A stretch of DNA of 64,000 nucleotides from Prevotella sp. (GCA_017459445.1 JAFUDJ010000011.1:1-64000); one strand, 5' to 3'; positions 41,401-50,352 are shown, numbered from the stretch's first letter. Notes: generated from the letters alone by a model not told the origin. Made by a program: numbers and translations.

Positions 41401-42882
41401 TTATTTCTTATTGATTCGCTTGGTAACACCGATGGCGCCCGTGGGGCAGACCAGTCGGCAGAGGTGACAGCCGACGCACTTGGTGCCGACGATGCGGGGC
41501 TGGCGGGTGGCCGGGTCGAAGACGATGGCCTGATGGCCGCCGTCCATGCACGACACGTAGCAGCGGCCACAGCCGATGCAGCGCTCGCGGTCTATCTTCG
41601 GAAAGACGATGGTCTCGCGGTCCAGATGGTCGGGGTTCAGGAACTTCGGCAACTGCTCGCCCACCAACTGCTGCAACTGCGTGATGCCGCGCTTGGCCAT
41701 GTAGCGCTGAAGGCCGAGCGTGAGGTCGTCGATGATGCGGTAGCCATACTGCATGACGGCGGTGCATACCTGCACGTTGCCACAGCCCAGTTGGATAAAC
41801 TCCAGGGCGTCGCGCCAGGTCTCGATGCCGCCGATGCCGCTGAGCTCCGTCTGTGGGATACTCTGCGCCAATTCCAATACATGCCGCAAGGCAATGGGCC
41901 GCACGGCACGACCGGAATAGCCCGAGATGGTGCGCTGTCCGGCCACCTCGGCCTCGGCGGTCATCGTCACCGACTTGATGGTGTTGATGGCCGAGATGGC
42001 GTCGGCACCCGCCTCCACGCAGGCAGCGGCAGGCTCGGCGATATGCGTGATGTTGGGCGTCATCTTCGGGATGACGGGTATCTTCACCGCACTCTTCACG
42101 CAGGCAGTATAGGTCTTCACCAGTTCCGGACTCTGCCCCACGTCGCTGCCCATGCCCTTGTGCTTCATCTGCGGGCACGAGAAGTTCAGTTCCACGGCGT
42201 CGCAGCCAGCCGCCTCGGCCATCCTCGCCAGCCGCATCCACTCCTCCTCGGTCTGCCCCATAATCGAGGCAATGACCACCTTCGAGGGGTAGTCCTGCTT
42301 CAGCCGCCGCAGGATGTCAAAATCCATCTCCACGGGGTTCTCGCTCAACTGCTCCATGTTGCGGAAGCCGTAGAAGTCGCCGTGGATGCCGTTGCTGTGC
42401 TTGGCGTCGAAGCGGGGCGACACCTCGCGGATTTCCTGTAGGCAGATGGTCTTGTAAAAGACGCCCGCCCAACCGGCATCGAAGGCGCGGGCCACCATCT
42501 CGTAGTTGGTGCACACCGCCGACGAGGCGAGGAAGAACGGGTTTTCACATGGGATGCCGCAGAAGTCGATATTGAGCGAAGGCCCCTTCACCTTCAACCC
42601 TTCACCCTCCACCGTAAACCATTCAAGGCCCACGTCGTCAGGGCCGATGCTGCTCAGCATCTCCTTGATGCGGACGGGACCGCCCGGATGGATGCAGGCT
42701 TGCTCCGCCCGCTCCAGGTCGGCGTCGGTACAGTCGTTCACCCAGCGCAGTGCGGGCTTGTGGTTGTCGAAACGGATGGCGCGGATGGCCCGTGCCGGGT
42801 CGCCCGTCGCGCAGGCCTTGGTGCAAGGAGCGTCCTCGCACAACAGGCAGCGGTTAGCTTCTTCGTAGATATTCAATTTCAT
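41401..42882 (-). CDS. preA: Dihydropyrimidine dehydrogenase subunit PreA-like, with N-terminal Fe-S segment
   Basis: 493 residues. The N-terminal 80 residues carry a cluster motif (C12, C15, C20, C24) as in the PreT/DPYD N-terminus. A dihydroorotate-dehydrogenase-like FMN barrel follows (LNIDFCGIPCENPFFLASSA, LNFSCPQMKHKGMG). The C-terminus has two 4Fe-4S motifs (CIGCGRCYVSC, CVGCHLCRLVCP). It reduces uracil/thymine or acts in reverse. The usual partner PreT and the hydantoinase genes are absent here, so a different electron donor or substrate is possible. Confidence 0.85.
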   Translation of the reverse strand: MKLNIYEEANRCLLCEDAPCTKACATGDPARAIRAIRFDNHKPALRWVNDCTDADLERAEQACIHPGGPVRIKEMLSSIGPDDVGLEWFTVEGEGLKVKGPSLNIDFCGIPCENPFFLASSAVCTNYEMVARAFDAGWAGVFYKTICLQEIREVSPRFDAKHSNGIHGDFYGFRNMEQLSENPVEMDFDILRRLKQDYPSKVVIASIMGQTEEEWMRLARMAEAAGCDAVELNFSCPQMKHKGMGSDVGQSPELVKTYTACVKSAVKIPVIPKMTPNITHIAEPAAACVEAGADAISAINTIKSVTMTAEAEVAGQRTISGYSGRAVRPIALRHVLELAQSIPQTELSGIGGIETWRDALEFIQLGCGNVQVCTAVMQYGYRIIDDLTLGLQRYMAKRGITQLQQLVGEQLPKFLNPDHLDRETIVFPKIDRERCIGCGRCYVSCMDGGHQAIVFDPATRQPRIVGTKCVGCHLCRLVCPTGAIGVTKRINKK

Positions 42883-42943
42883 AGACTTATTATTTTTGAG
42901 ACTGATGGTGTAGAAAAGTGTTTGATTTCACAGGGTGCCGAAC

Positions 42944-45319
42944 TTATGGTCTTAAAGACTTCCTGAGAGTCAGGATATTCTTGTTGCCTTTTCGTTCGTA
43001 GGTGATGTCATCCATCATTTGACGGACGAGATGGATGCCCAGACCGCCGATGGGGCGCTCCTCGGCCGGGAGCGTCGTGTCGACGTCGGCCTTGGCCGTG
43101 GGGTCGAAGGGCTTGCCGCTGTCGCTGATGACGAACGTAAGCAGGCCGTCGGCAATCGTGGCCACGATGTTCACCGTTCCTTTCGTGCCCTCGGGATAGG
43201 CATACTGCATCACGTTGACCACTGCCTCCTCGATGGCCAGATTCAGACTCATGGTCTGCGATGCGTCGAGTGCGGCATCCTCGGCTACCGCATTGATGAA
43301 CTGTGGCAACTGCGGAACGGTATCGACGTCGTTGGGCAGCGTGACGGAATGCCTGCGCTGGCCGTCGGCAGCGGCCTTGGGGCTGTATTGTATGGCCATC
43401 ATCGTCAGGTCGTCGCTCTGCTCGGCGTCACCGACGAAGGCGTGGACGGCGGCTACCATCTTGTCCACCAGCGCCTGCGGCGACGGTCGCCCGTCGGCGC
43501 AGACAGCCTGTGCGGTTTCCATCATCCGCTCGTCGCCAAACTGTCCGTGCGTGCTGTTCTCGGCCTCGTTCAGTCCGTCGGTGTAGAGGAAGATGGTGGT
43601 GCCACTGTCGATGGTGGTGTCCTGTGGTGTGTACTCCCAGCCAGACATGACGCCTGCCGGTATATTGCTGTCGACGGGCAGCAGACCGACGCGGTTGCCC
43701 TTGCCGGAGATGAGCAGTGGCGGATTGTGGCCCGCGTTGCAGTAGGCCATGTGGCCCGTGTCCAAGTCGATGATGCCGACGAACAGCGTGACGAACATCC
43801 CCTGTTCGTTGTCCTCGGCAATGGTGTTACTCAGTTGGCTGACGATGCGCTCCGGTCGCTCCTCGTGGGCCGAGATGGTTCGGAACAAAGCCCTTGTCAC
43901 GGCCATCACTAATGAGGCCGGGATGCCCTTGCCGCTGACGTCGCCAATGCAGAAGAACATCTTCTGGTCGCGGATGTAGAAGTCGTAGAGGTCGCCGCCC
44001 ACGGCCTTGGCGGGTGCCAGTTGTCCGTAGATGCTTACCTCGTCACAGTCGGGGAACGGCGGGAAGGTCTTGGGCAGCATGGACATCTGGATGGAGCGGG
44101 CGATGTTCAGCTCGCTCTCTATCGACGCCTTCTGTGCGGTGGTGTCCTTCAGCTGCTCGATGTAGCGCACAAGCGACTGCTGCATACCGGCAAACGAGTG
44201 GCTCAACTGGCCTATCTCGTCGGTACGGTGGAAGTCGGGTATCTGGGCGTCGAACTGCCCAGAGGCGATAGTCTCCGTTTCTTTCGCTAATTGCTGCAAT
44301 GGGCGCAGTTCGCGGGTGATGATACGGATGAAGAAGAAGAGCATCAGCAGCAGGCCCACGGTGATGATGCCCCACACGATGTGACGCAGCCGGTTGAAGC
44401 CGCCGAAGATGTCGCTCTCCGGGCAGACGATGGCCATCGAGCAGCCCGTCTGTCCCAGCGGCTTATAAAAGACGTAGCAGTCGGTGCCGTCGATGTCCAT
44501 GCGCTTCATGCCCTCCTCGCCGCGCTGCATGGCGTGGCCTAAGGCGGTCAGGGCCGTGTCGGGATTATCAATGGTCTGCGTAAAAATGGTCTGACGGGTA
44601 ATCTTCGTCGTGTCAGGGTGTACGAAGTACGTGCCGCCACGGCCTATCATGATGCTGTAGGAGTTGGGATAGGGCTTCGTCTCGGAGATGGTCTTCGAGA
44701 GCCAGTTCAGCGACAGGCTCGTGTTGATGACACCAATCGCCCGTCCCGCCTTGTCCTTGATGGCCTGGCAGTAGCTGGTCACCATCGCGTAGCTGTTGGT
44801 CGGCGCGTCGAAGTCCATGTACGGCTCCGTCCAGCACGGACGGCCCATCAGCGTGGGCATCAGATACCAGTCCATGTAGAAGTACTGGTAGTGGTCGCTG
44901 CCGCCCTGAATGGTACGGATGCTGTCGCCGCTCATCATCGAGTAGGCCGAGAAGTAGCGCCCCTTGTCCTTGAAGTAGTACGGCTCGAAGGCGATGGAGC
45001 AGTTGTAGAAGTCGGGGTTGTTCAGCAGCATGCCACGGCTGTAGACGAACATCGAGTCGGCCTTGTCGGGGTGTCGCTGCACCAGCCACTCAGTCATCTG
45101 CGTCGCCACCTCCACACGGTTCAGAATGCCTTCTACGCGCAGGCTCGTCTTGTCCAGAATCTGCGTGGCGCGGCTGATGGCCTCCTGGTGCACCGCCTCG
45201 CGGGCCTGCCAGACGAAGAAGGCGAGGGCAGCATTAAAGATGACGGCGGCGAACAGCACCACCCACAGGCTCAGCTTCACGGACAGCCGCCGACGGATAT
45301 AGGCAATGATTCTTTTCAT
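42944..45319 (-). CDS. Cache-HAMP-SpoIIE phosphatase fused to an RsbW-like kinase
   Basis: About 791 residues from the ATG at 45319 (MKRIIAYIRRRLS); the open frame upstream is translated repeat. Order: membrane helix (about 17-36), a periplasmic Cache-like sensor (DWYLMPTLMGRPCWTEPY, GRGGTYFVHPD), a second helix, HAMP, a PP2C/SpoIIE phosphatase (VGGDLYDFY, GDVSGKGIPASLVMA, NAGHNPPLL, TDGLNEAEN), and a C-terminal anti-sigma-type ATPase (LAIEEAVVNVMQYAYP, GGLGIHLVRQMMDD). Kinase and phosphatase of a partner-switch are thus in one chain. No STAS or sigma factor is encoded nearby. Confidence 0.92.
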   Translation of the reverse strand: MKRIIAYIRRRLSVKLSLWVVLFAAVIFNAALAFFVWQAREAVHQEAISRATQILDKTSLRVEGILNRVEVATQMTEWLVQRHPDKADSMFVYSRGMLLNNPDFYNCSIAFEPYYFKDKGRYFSAYSMMSGDSIRTIQGGSDHYQYFYMDWYLMPTLMGRPCWTEPYMDFDAPTNSYAMVTSYCQAIKDKAGRAIGVINTSLSLNWLSKTISETKPYPNSYSIMIGRGGTYFVHPDTTKITRQTIFTQTIDNPDTALTALGHAMQRGEEGMKRMDIDGTDCYVFYKPLGQTGCSMAIVCPESDIFGGFNRLRHIVWGIITVGLLLMLFFFIRIITRELRPLQQLAKETETIASGQFDAQIPDFHRTDEIGQLSHSFAGMQQSLVRYIEQLKDTTAQKASIESELNIARSIQMSMLPKTFPPFPDCDEVSIYGQLAPAKAVGGDLYDFYIRDQKMFFCIGDVSGKGIPASLVMAVTRALFRTISAHEERPERIVSQLSNTIAEDNEQGMFVTLFVGIIDLDTGHMAYCNAGHNPPLLISGKGNRVGLLPVDSNIPAGVMSGWEYTPQDTTIDSGTTIFLYTDGLNEAENSTHGQFGDERMMETAQAVCADGRPSPQALVDKMVAAVHAFVGDAEQSDDLTMMAIQYSPKAAADGQRRHSVTLPNDVDTVPQLPQFINAVAEDAALDASQTMSLNLAIEEAVVNVMQYAYPEGTKGTVNIVATIADGLLTFVISDSGKPFDPTAKADVDTTLPAEERPIGGLGIHLVRQMMDDITYERKGNKNILTLRKSLRP

Positions 45320-45320
45320 T

Positions 45321-45431
45321 CGGTGTTTCGATATTTCGGTGTTTTCGACATTTCGGAATTTCGATGTTTCGACATTTCGAGATTTCGATGCCTCGAGATT
45401 TCGATGCTTCGATGCTTCGTTATTCCGACAA
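45321..45431. repeat. Octamer tandem array upstream of the SpoIIE gene
   Basis: Fourteen units with cores at 45321, 45329, 45337, 45346, 45354, 45362 and on to 45426; one step is 9 bases, the rest 8. It starts directly before the ATG at 45319 and overlaps the last codons and stop of the NMT1/THI5-like gene (ends 45420). The minus-strand frame is open across it, so an 8-residue periodic peptide would be read in frame with the SpoIIE protein. Confidence 0.92.
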
Positions 45432-46355
45432 TTCCTCATATTTCACTTCGCGCCCCAGCATCATGTTGTCCACCATCAGGCGGCTGGCCTGCTGCACCAT
45501 GTCGGGGCGCAGACGGAACTCACGCTTCTTCGATTCGCGGTCCACCTGCAGGCGCAGCACCTCCTTCAGCATCAGGCGCTGCAGCGTGCGGTTGGTGGCG
45601 ATGCGGTCTTTGTCGACGTACTGCATCACGATGTCCAGCGCCTCATCGGGATGCCGGGCGGCCCACTCCCATCCACGGCGGCTGGCCTCGGCAAACTTGC
45701 GGGCCTGCTGGCGGTGCGTCTGGTAGTACTCGCGGGTCATGTAGACGCCGTCCTCCTGCACGTTGTAGCCGTGGTCGCAGAAGCGATAGACCGCCTTGTC
45801 GCTGATGTCCATGCCTGCCTGAATCAGTTGGTAGTACTCGTTGTAACTCATAGCCAGCGTGGCGTCAAGCGCACCGGCAACGAACAGATTAACGCCTTGA
45901 GCGAGATGCACCCACTGGTAGTCCAGATGGTCCTTGATGCTCATGCAGATGGCCAACTGTCCGAAGCCCACGCTCCAGATGCCCACGCGGGCTCCCTTCT
46001 GCGAGAGCGGATCCTTGTCGCGTGCCGAGACGATGACCATGGCGTTGTTCATCGACGTCTGCAGGATGTTTACTAGGGGGATGCCGGCATCGACAATCTC
46101 CAGGGCCTGACAGACTTGCAGCGTCGTGGCCTGACACTTGCCTGAGCGCAGTCGGGCCATGGCAGGCAGCGTGACCGACGGATGCTCGATGCGCACCTTC
46201 ACGCCCGCCTCCCGATAAAAGCCCTTCGCCTCGGCCACGTAGTAGCCCGCGAACTGCGCCTGTGCCGTCCACTGGGGCGTAAACACGAAGTCGTCCTGGG
46301 CGTATGTGGCGACGCTCAGCAGACTCACGATGACGGAAAGAACGATTCTATACAT
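45420..46355 (-). CDS. NMT1/THI5-like periplasmic binding protein
   Basis: 311 residues with a signal peptide (MYRIVLSVIVSLLSVATYA). A substrate-binding fold of the NMT1/THI5/SsuA kind: FTPQWTAQAQFAGYYVAEAKGFY, VRIEHPSVTLPAM, SARDKDPLSQKGARVGIW. Relatives bind thiamine-pyrimidine precursors or sulfonates. There is no ABC permease or ATPase nearby and no lipobox. The next gene is a membrane Cache-phosphatase, so this protein may present a ligand to that sensor rather than feed a transporter. Confidence 0.87.
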   Translation of the reverse strand: MYRIVLSVIVSLLSVATYAQDDFVFTPQWTAQAQFAGYYVAEAKGFYREAGVKVRIEHPSVTLPAMARLRSGKCQATTLQVCQALEIVDAGIPLVNILQTSMNNAMVIVSARDKDPLSQKGARVGIWSVGFGQLAICMSIKDHLDYQWVHLAQGVNLFVAGALDATLAMSYNEYYQLIQAGMDISDKAVYRFCDHGYNVQEDGVYMTREYYQTHRQQARKFAEASRRGWEWAARHPDEALDIVMQYVDKDRIATNRTLQRLMLKEVLRLQVDRESKKREFRLRPDMVQQASRLMVDNMMLGREVKYEELSE

Positions 46356-46390
46356 GTGTATCTTAGGACATTTTTTGCAATTACTGGTTA

Positions 46391-48229
46391 TTATGGCAGT
46401 TCAATGCCATTGCTTTCCATCCAGTTCTTTAGTTGCTCCTCGTATTGAGTTGCAGGATTTGGCTTCTGAAGCTTGGCGACATGCTGCATGTCGACGTTAA
46501 CATTCTCTCCATGCTGTTCGTCGTTAGCATTGTCTGCACTTGTCTCTGGCTGTTCGCTGAGGTACATGAGGAGTTCAATGACAAATTTATTGAGGTCAAT
46601 GCCAGAGTCAGCCAACATCTCCCGGACGTCGTCCTCCGTAAGGTCAAGCTCAGCCAGTGCGGAGTGGATGGCAGCCTGAATAGCTTCCAAACCATATTTT
46701 TCCGTATTCCCCTCACCCTGGGCGTCGCTCAGCCTGGAGATAACACCCAGGATAAAGGTACGGCAGTCAAAGCCGATAGTGTCAAGATAGCGCATGACAT
46801 CGACTGGCGACATGCTTTCGTGGAGTATCAGTTGGTATTCGGGCTTCAGCTGACCATTCTCATACATCAGCGGCCATGCTTTCAGGGCTGAGATGGTCTG
46901 AATGAGATATACCAATGTGGCCGACAGGTGGCCCAGCTTGGGCACCAGGAAATTGGTCTGCAGGTTGGTGGCTCCGGGAATGGCACTGGCTTTGAATCCG
47001 TTTGCCTGCAAGAAGCTGAGGATGGGGCGTGCCGACTGTACGGGCACATAGTCATCGCCACGAGAGTGGAAGATATACAGGTTCTGGGTCGGGTCGGGAG
47101 TCCATCCGTAAGCTATGCCGAATGTTTCAAACAGGTTCTGTATGCTAAGGCTCTTCTCCGACTCAAGGTTGCAGAAGTCGTCGCTCAGTATCTCATGTAT
47201 CCACTTGTCACGGCCAACAATGTCGCAGACGGGCCATGAAGAGTATTCCTTTGACAATACATACGGCTCGATGAGGGGAACGATGTCCGGCTGGAACACC
47301 TCCTCGTAGGTCAGGTCGAGGTTCTGGGTCTCTTTGGTGGAAACCAGCAGCAGCAGCGGAACGGCATTGTAGGCCGAACGGTCGAGCGTCACATACTGGC
47401 GGTAGCACTCCTTGATGTCGGAAGGAGAGCCGCCTGCAAAGGTCTTGTCAAAGCTGACCTTGTCGCTATACTCCATGTCGCGGCACTTCTGTGTAGCCAG
47501 GGCGTCGAAGCCACCGCTCGAGTAGCCGATGTTAAAGGTCAGGTCGCCGTATTCAAAGCCCATCTCGTCCAGCAGCTCCTTGGCGGCCAGAAAGGCGTCA
47601 AGGCTGGCATGGGCGTTGACGGTGCCTTGGAGGAAAGCCTGCGGGAACCGCTCGGTAGCACCAAAGCCGTAGAAGTCACTCTCCACAATGATGTAGTCAG
47701 GCTTCAGCGGATTGGCCAGAAGCATACCCTCCAGCGTTGCAAAGCCCATGGTCGGCGCCTCTATCCGGTTGAAAACAGTATAATGGTTATAGAGGATGAT
47801 ACCCTCACACTTATTCTCCTTGTTCCATATCTCAATAGGAATGATGATGCAACCACTGAGTGTGACGGGGTTGCCATAGGGGTCGGTGGAAGTGTACACA
47901 TAGTTAAGCCGCTTGCCATCGCGGTCGAAGTGGAGGTCTACGGGCAGTCCGTCGACATCGGCCTCAAAGCTCAGCACATCGTCCAGCTCTTCATAAATCA
48001 TGCTTTCATAGCCGATACTCATCTCCTCAAACTCTGCATCCACCGCTTCCAGCTTCTTGTTGTCATACGTTGTGACGGTCAGCGAGCCGTCATCGTTGAA
48101 GTCGATGGCACTGAGCTGTGATGAGGTATAAACCTTGACGGAACCGTCTGCCAAAGTAATCTTGACGGTCTTGGCCTGGGCTGTCATGCAAGCCACAAAG
48201 GCCAAAAGGGCAAATAACAGTTTCTTCAT
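46391..48229 (-). CDS. Secreted alpha/beta hydrolase (612 residues)
   Basis: Signal peptide MKKLLFALLAFVACMTAQA, then a short beta domain (KITLADGSVKVYTSSQLSAI) and a lipase/peptidase-like alpha/beta hydrolase core with nucleophile motif GYSSGG (about 236-241). It resembles secretory lipase or prolyl-oligopeptidase-type folds; the substrate is unknown. It is a paralogue in layout of the 48612-50234 lipoprotein (both have TDPYGNPVTLSG / VDPYGNPCTLSG and YNHYTVF / YNHFTIY). The C-terminal third is acidic and unassigned. Confidence 0.85.
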   Translation of the reverse strand: MKKLLFALLAFVACMTAQAKTVKITLADGSVKVYTSSQLSAIDFNDDGSLTVTTYDNKKLEAVDAEFEEMSIGYESMIYEELDDVLSFEADVDGLPVDLHFDRDGKRLNYVYTSTDPYGNPVTLSGCIIIPIEIWNKENKCEGIILYNHYTVFNRIEAPTMGFATLEGMLLANPLKPDYIIVESDFYGFGATERFPQAFLQGTVNAHASLDAFLAAKELLDEMGFEYGDLTFNIGYSSGGFDALATQKCRDMEYSDKVSFDKTFAGGSPSDIKECYRQYVTLDRSAYNAVPLLLLVSTKETQNLDLTYEEVFQPDIVPLIEPYVLSKEYSSWPVCDIVGRDKWIHEILSDDFCNLESEKSLSIQNLFETFGIAYGWTPDPTQNLYIFHSRGDDYVPVQSARPILSFLQANGFKASAIPGATNLQTNFLVPKLGHLSATLVYLIQTISALKAWPLMYENGQLKPEYQLILHESMSPVDVMRYLDTIGFDCRTFILGVISRLSDAQGEGNTEKYGLEAIQAAIHSALAELDLTEDDVREMLADSGIDLNKFVIELLMYLSEQPETSADNANDEQHGENVNVDMQHVAKLQKPNPATQYEEQLKNWMESNGIELP

Positions 48230-48235
48230 GGCTGC

Positions 48236-48589
48236 TTACTTTTTAACTTTACGAACACGCTGACCCTCTCGCTTGATGTACACACCGCCCGCTGCGGGCT
48301 GAGCCTGCAAACGGCGACCGTCCACAGTATACCAACGGGCTGCGGCGCCATTGGAATCCTGCTTATCCTTGACGGTCTTGATGCCTGTAGGAATGTTACG
48401 ACGGACAACAAAGTCTGTTACATTCTCATCCTTCGTCTCATCCGAGTAAATCACTGAAACCTTCTCGCGGTCAAAGGTAATACGCTTAACCTGTTTTCCA
48501 TTTTGTGCCACGGCAATACGCTGGCCTTGGGCACACAAGCCACCACACGTTAAGAAAGTGGCTAACATAAAGAAATAAGTCTGTCGCAT
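48236..48589 (-). CDS. Small secreted protein with sorting-like C-terminus (117 residues)
   Basis: Signal peptide (MRQTYFFMLATFLTCGGLCAQ) followed by a ~45-residue beta-like segment (VKRITFDREKVSVIYSD) that recalls the N-terminal domain of the hydrolase encoded next. It ends in RWYTVDGRRLQAQPAAGGVY, the same motif style that ends the two giant secreted proteins here. It is therefore almost only an N-terminal module plus a sorting-like tail. It lies between the two hydrolase genes with gaps of 22 and 6 bases. Function unknown. Confidence 0.8.
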   Translation of the reverse strand: MRQTYFFMLATFLTCGGLCAQGQRIAVAQNGKQVKRITFDREKVSVIYSDETKDENVTDFVVRRNIPTGIKTVKDKQDSNGAAARWYTVDGRRLQAQPAAGGVYIKREGQRVRKVKK

Positions 48590-48611
48590 AAGTTATGTGT
48601 TATTTGATGAA

Positions 48612-50234
48612 TTAATAGTTTGCCCTCATCCATGCGATAATTCTGAGGAAAAAGGTAAGGGCCGATGTCTCATGGTTGCTGAACCCGGCTTCCTTTGTCA
48701 CTTCCGAGCTGTACTCGCCGACAAACTCCTCAGTCTTGACACCATGGTCCTTCAGAAACTGGCTCATGGCATAGAAGTTTTCCACAGGCACCACGTCGTC
48801 TTTCGTATCGTGGAAGAGCATCACGTCGAAGTCGCTGCGGGGTGTCCACCCGCTGGTAAGCGCATCCTCGCTGAAGGCGGCCTTGAACCGGAGCGACAAG
48901 GGACTGCTGGCATCAAGGACGGCCTCGGTGCAGATGTCGCTCGTCTTCCTGGTCTTAATCAGTTCCTCGTCAAGGGCCTTGCGCTTGTTCTTCTTGCTAA
49001 GGAACCACTCGTCGAAGTGCTCGGCAACGTCACCTTTCAGATAGTCGTGGATGTCGTAACCCAGACGGAAGAAGTGGTTGTAGGCATAGAGCACGTTGCA
49101 GACGGTGCTGGGCATCTCGGTGGTGCCGGTGGCGATGGCATCGTACATCGAGTTGATGTCATAGGGGCCGTCGCCGACGAAGGCTCGTTTCACCTTGATT
49201 TCAGGATGACGTTCGGAAATCTCGCGCAACACGCTCATCGTGGTCTGACCACCCTCTGAGTAGCCTGCAATGACAAAGTCGTCGTTCTTCTTGACATTCA
49301 GGTCTTCTATCAACCGCTTGGCAGCGAGGTAGGCATCAAGCGAAGCGCGTCCGTTGGCCCGTGAGATACAATAGGCCTGCGGCTCTTTCTCCGTGATGCC
49401 AAAGCCGTAGTAGTCGGGGGCTACGACGATGAAGTCGGTGAGGGCTGCGCCGGACGGGAACTCGATGGCTCCACGCGAGGGTGCCTGCGTGGTTTCGTAG
49501 ATAGTGAAATGGTTATAGAGCAGGATGCCGTTGAAGGGCTTGTCTTCCTCTATCAGCTTCTTATTGACCGAGATGACGCCGCTCAGTGTGCAGGGATTGC
49601 CGTAGGGGTCCACAGAGGGGTAGTTGAACACGTAGTTCATCAGGTCTGGCAGTATCTCCACCGGGATGCTGCCAGTGATGCAGGCCTGGGGGAGCGTAGA
49701 CTTCGCCATCCAGTCCTGAATCAAGTCGTCCTCAGCGCTTCCAGCCTTGGTCAGCGTCCCCTCATGGGAGCCATTGCTGAAAGCGACACTGCCCTGCCCA
49801 CAGTTCATGTCAATCTGACCAATATCGACGAAGTCGCTGTGGTTGCCATCACTGCGTGTACGAGCCGTCTTGATGGTCGTGTTTGTATTCGGGTCTGTCA
49901 GGATGACATGCCCATCGGCTGTCACCTGCCATGTGAACGGCGCATCCGCCGGACCGCCGTACACCTCCAGCGGCTCGTTGAATTCGTCGTCAAACACGGC
50001 CAGCGCGACATAGCCCGTATGGTCGGCCTTGGCCTCCACGGCTATCAAGGCGTGGTTGAAGGGCTTGCCCGCCTCCGTCACGTCCTCATAGGCGAATGTC
50101 TCGTACCACAGGCCGACGAGGCTCTTTTCCATCTCCTGTTGACTCGGGGTTACGGGGTCGTCGTGGCTGTTCGAGCAACCCGTCATGCCCAGCATGAGCG
50201 CTACGGCTGCCACCATGGCCAAAATCTTTTTCAT
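48612..50234 (-). CDS. Alpha/beta hydrolase lipoprotein (540 residues)
   Basis: Lipobox cysteine C20 (GMTGCSNS). The N-terminal ~170 residues form an unassigned beta-rich domain (LVGLWYETFAYEDVTEAGKP). The hydrolase core has the nucleophile motif GYSEGG (near 325), then PYDINSMYDAI and LFHDTKDDVVPVENF, the latter holding the catalytic acid region. It is a paralogue of the 612-residue secreted hydrolase downstream. Substrate unknown, probably an ester or peptide at the cell surface. Confidence 0.86.
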   Translation of the reverse strand: MKKILAMVAAVALMLGMTGCSNSHDDPVTPSQQEMEKSLVGLWYETFAYEDVTEAGKPFNHALIAVEAKADHTGYVALAVFDDEFNEPLEVYGGPADAPFTWQVTADGHVILTDPNTNTTIKTARTRSDGNHSDFVDIGQIDMNCGQGSVAFSNGSHEGTLTKAGSAEDDLIQDWMAKSTLPQACITGSIPVEILPDLMNYVFNYPSVDPYGNPCTLSGVISVNKKLIEEDKPFNGILLYNHFTIYETTQAPSRGAIEFPSGAALTDFIVVAPDYYGFGITEKEPQAYCISRANGRASLDAYLAAKRLIEDLNVKKNDDFVIAGYSEGGQTTMSVLREISERHPEIKVKRAFVGDGPYDINSMYDAIATGTTEMPSTVCNVLYAYNHFFRLGYDIHDYLKGDVAEHFDEWFLSKKNKRKALDEELIKTRKTSDICTEAVLDASSPLSLRFKAAFSEDALTSGWTPRSDFDVMLFHDTKDDVVPVENFYAMSQFLKDHGVKTEEFVGEYSSEVTKEAGFSNHETSALTFFLRIIAWMRANY

Positions 50235-50279
50235 TGTTACTTGTTTTTAATTGTTATACCATTGTTTCTTCTTTCGCTT

Positions 50280-50313
50280 TGTGACGGCAGCGGGAGTCGA
50301 ACCCGCTACCGCC
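50280..50313 (-). pseudogene. Possible tRNA 3'-end remnant
   Basis: On the minus strand GCGGGTTCGACTCCCGC has the form of a T-arm with TTCGACT loop, followed by TGCCGTC and ACA, like a tRNA acceptor end. No matching GACGGCA 5' acceptor strand, D-arm or anticodon arm lies within about 90 bases upstream. It may be a fragment left by integration at a tRNA gene, or chance. Confidence 0.35.
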
Positions 50314-50352
50314 TGTGTTATCCTGTTGCAATCTTCTTTCCTTTCTCTTTGT

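Noticed and set aside
45319..45439. 40-codon extension of the SpoIIE protein
   Set aside because: Same reason: repeat-encoded peptide ahead of a start (45319) that places the membrane helix normally.
42944..46355. Thiamine-precursor ABC transporter operon
   Set aside because: Only the binding protein is present; no permease, ATPase or thi genes, and no TPP riboswitch was recognised upstream.
50280..50313. Complete tRNA gene
   Set aside because: Only a T-arm and a possible acceptor tail are seen; D-arm, anticodon arm and 5' acceptor strand are missing within 90 bases.
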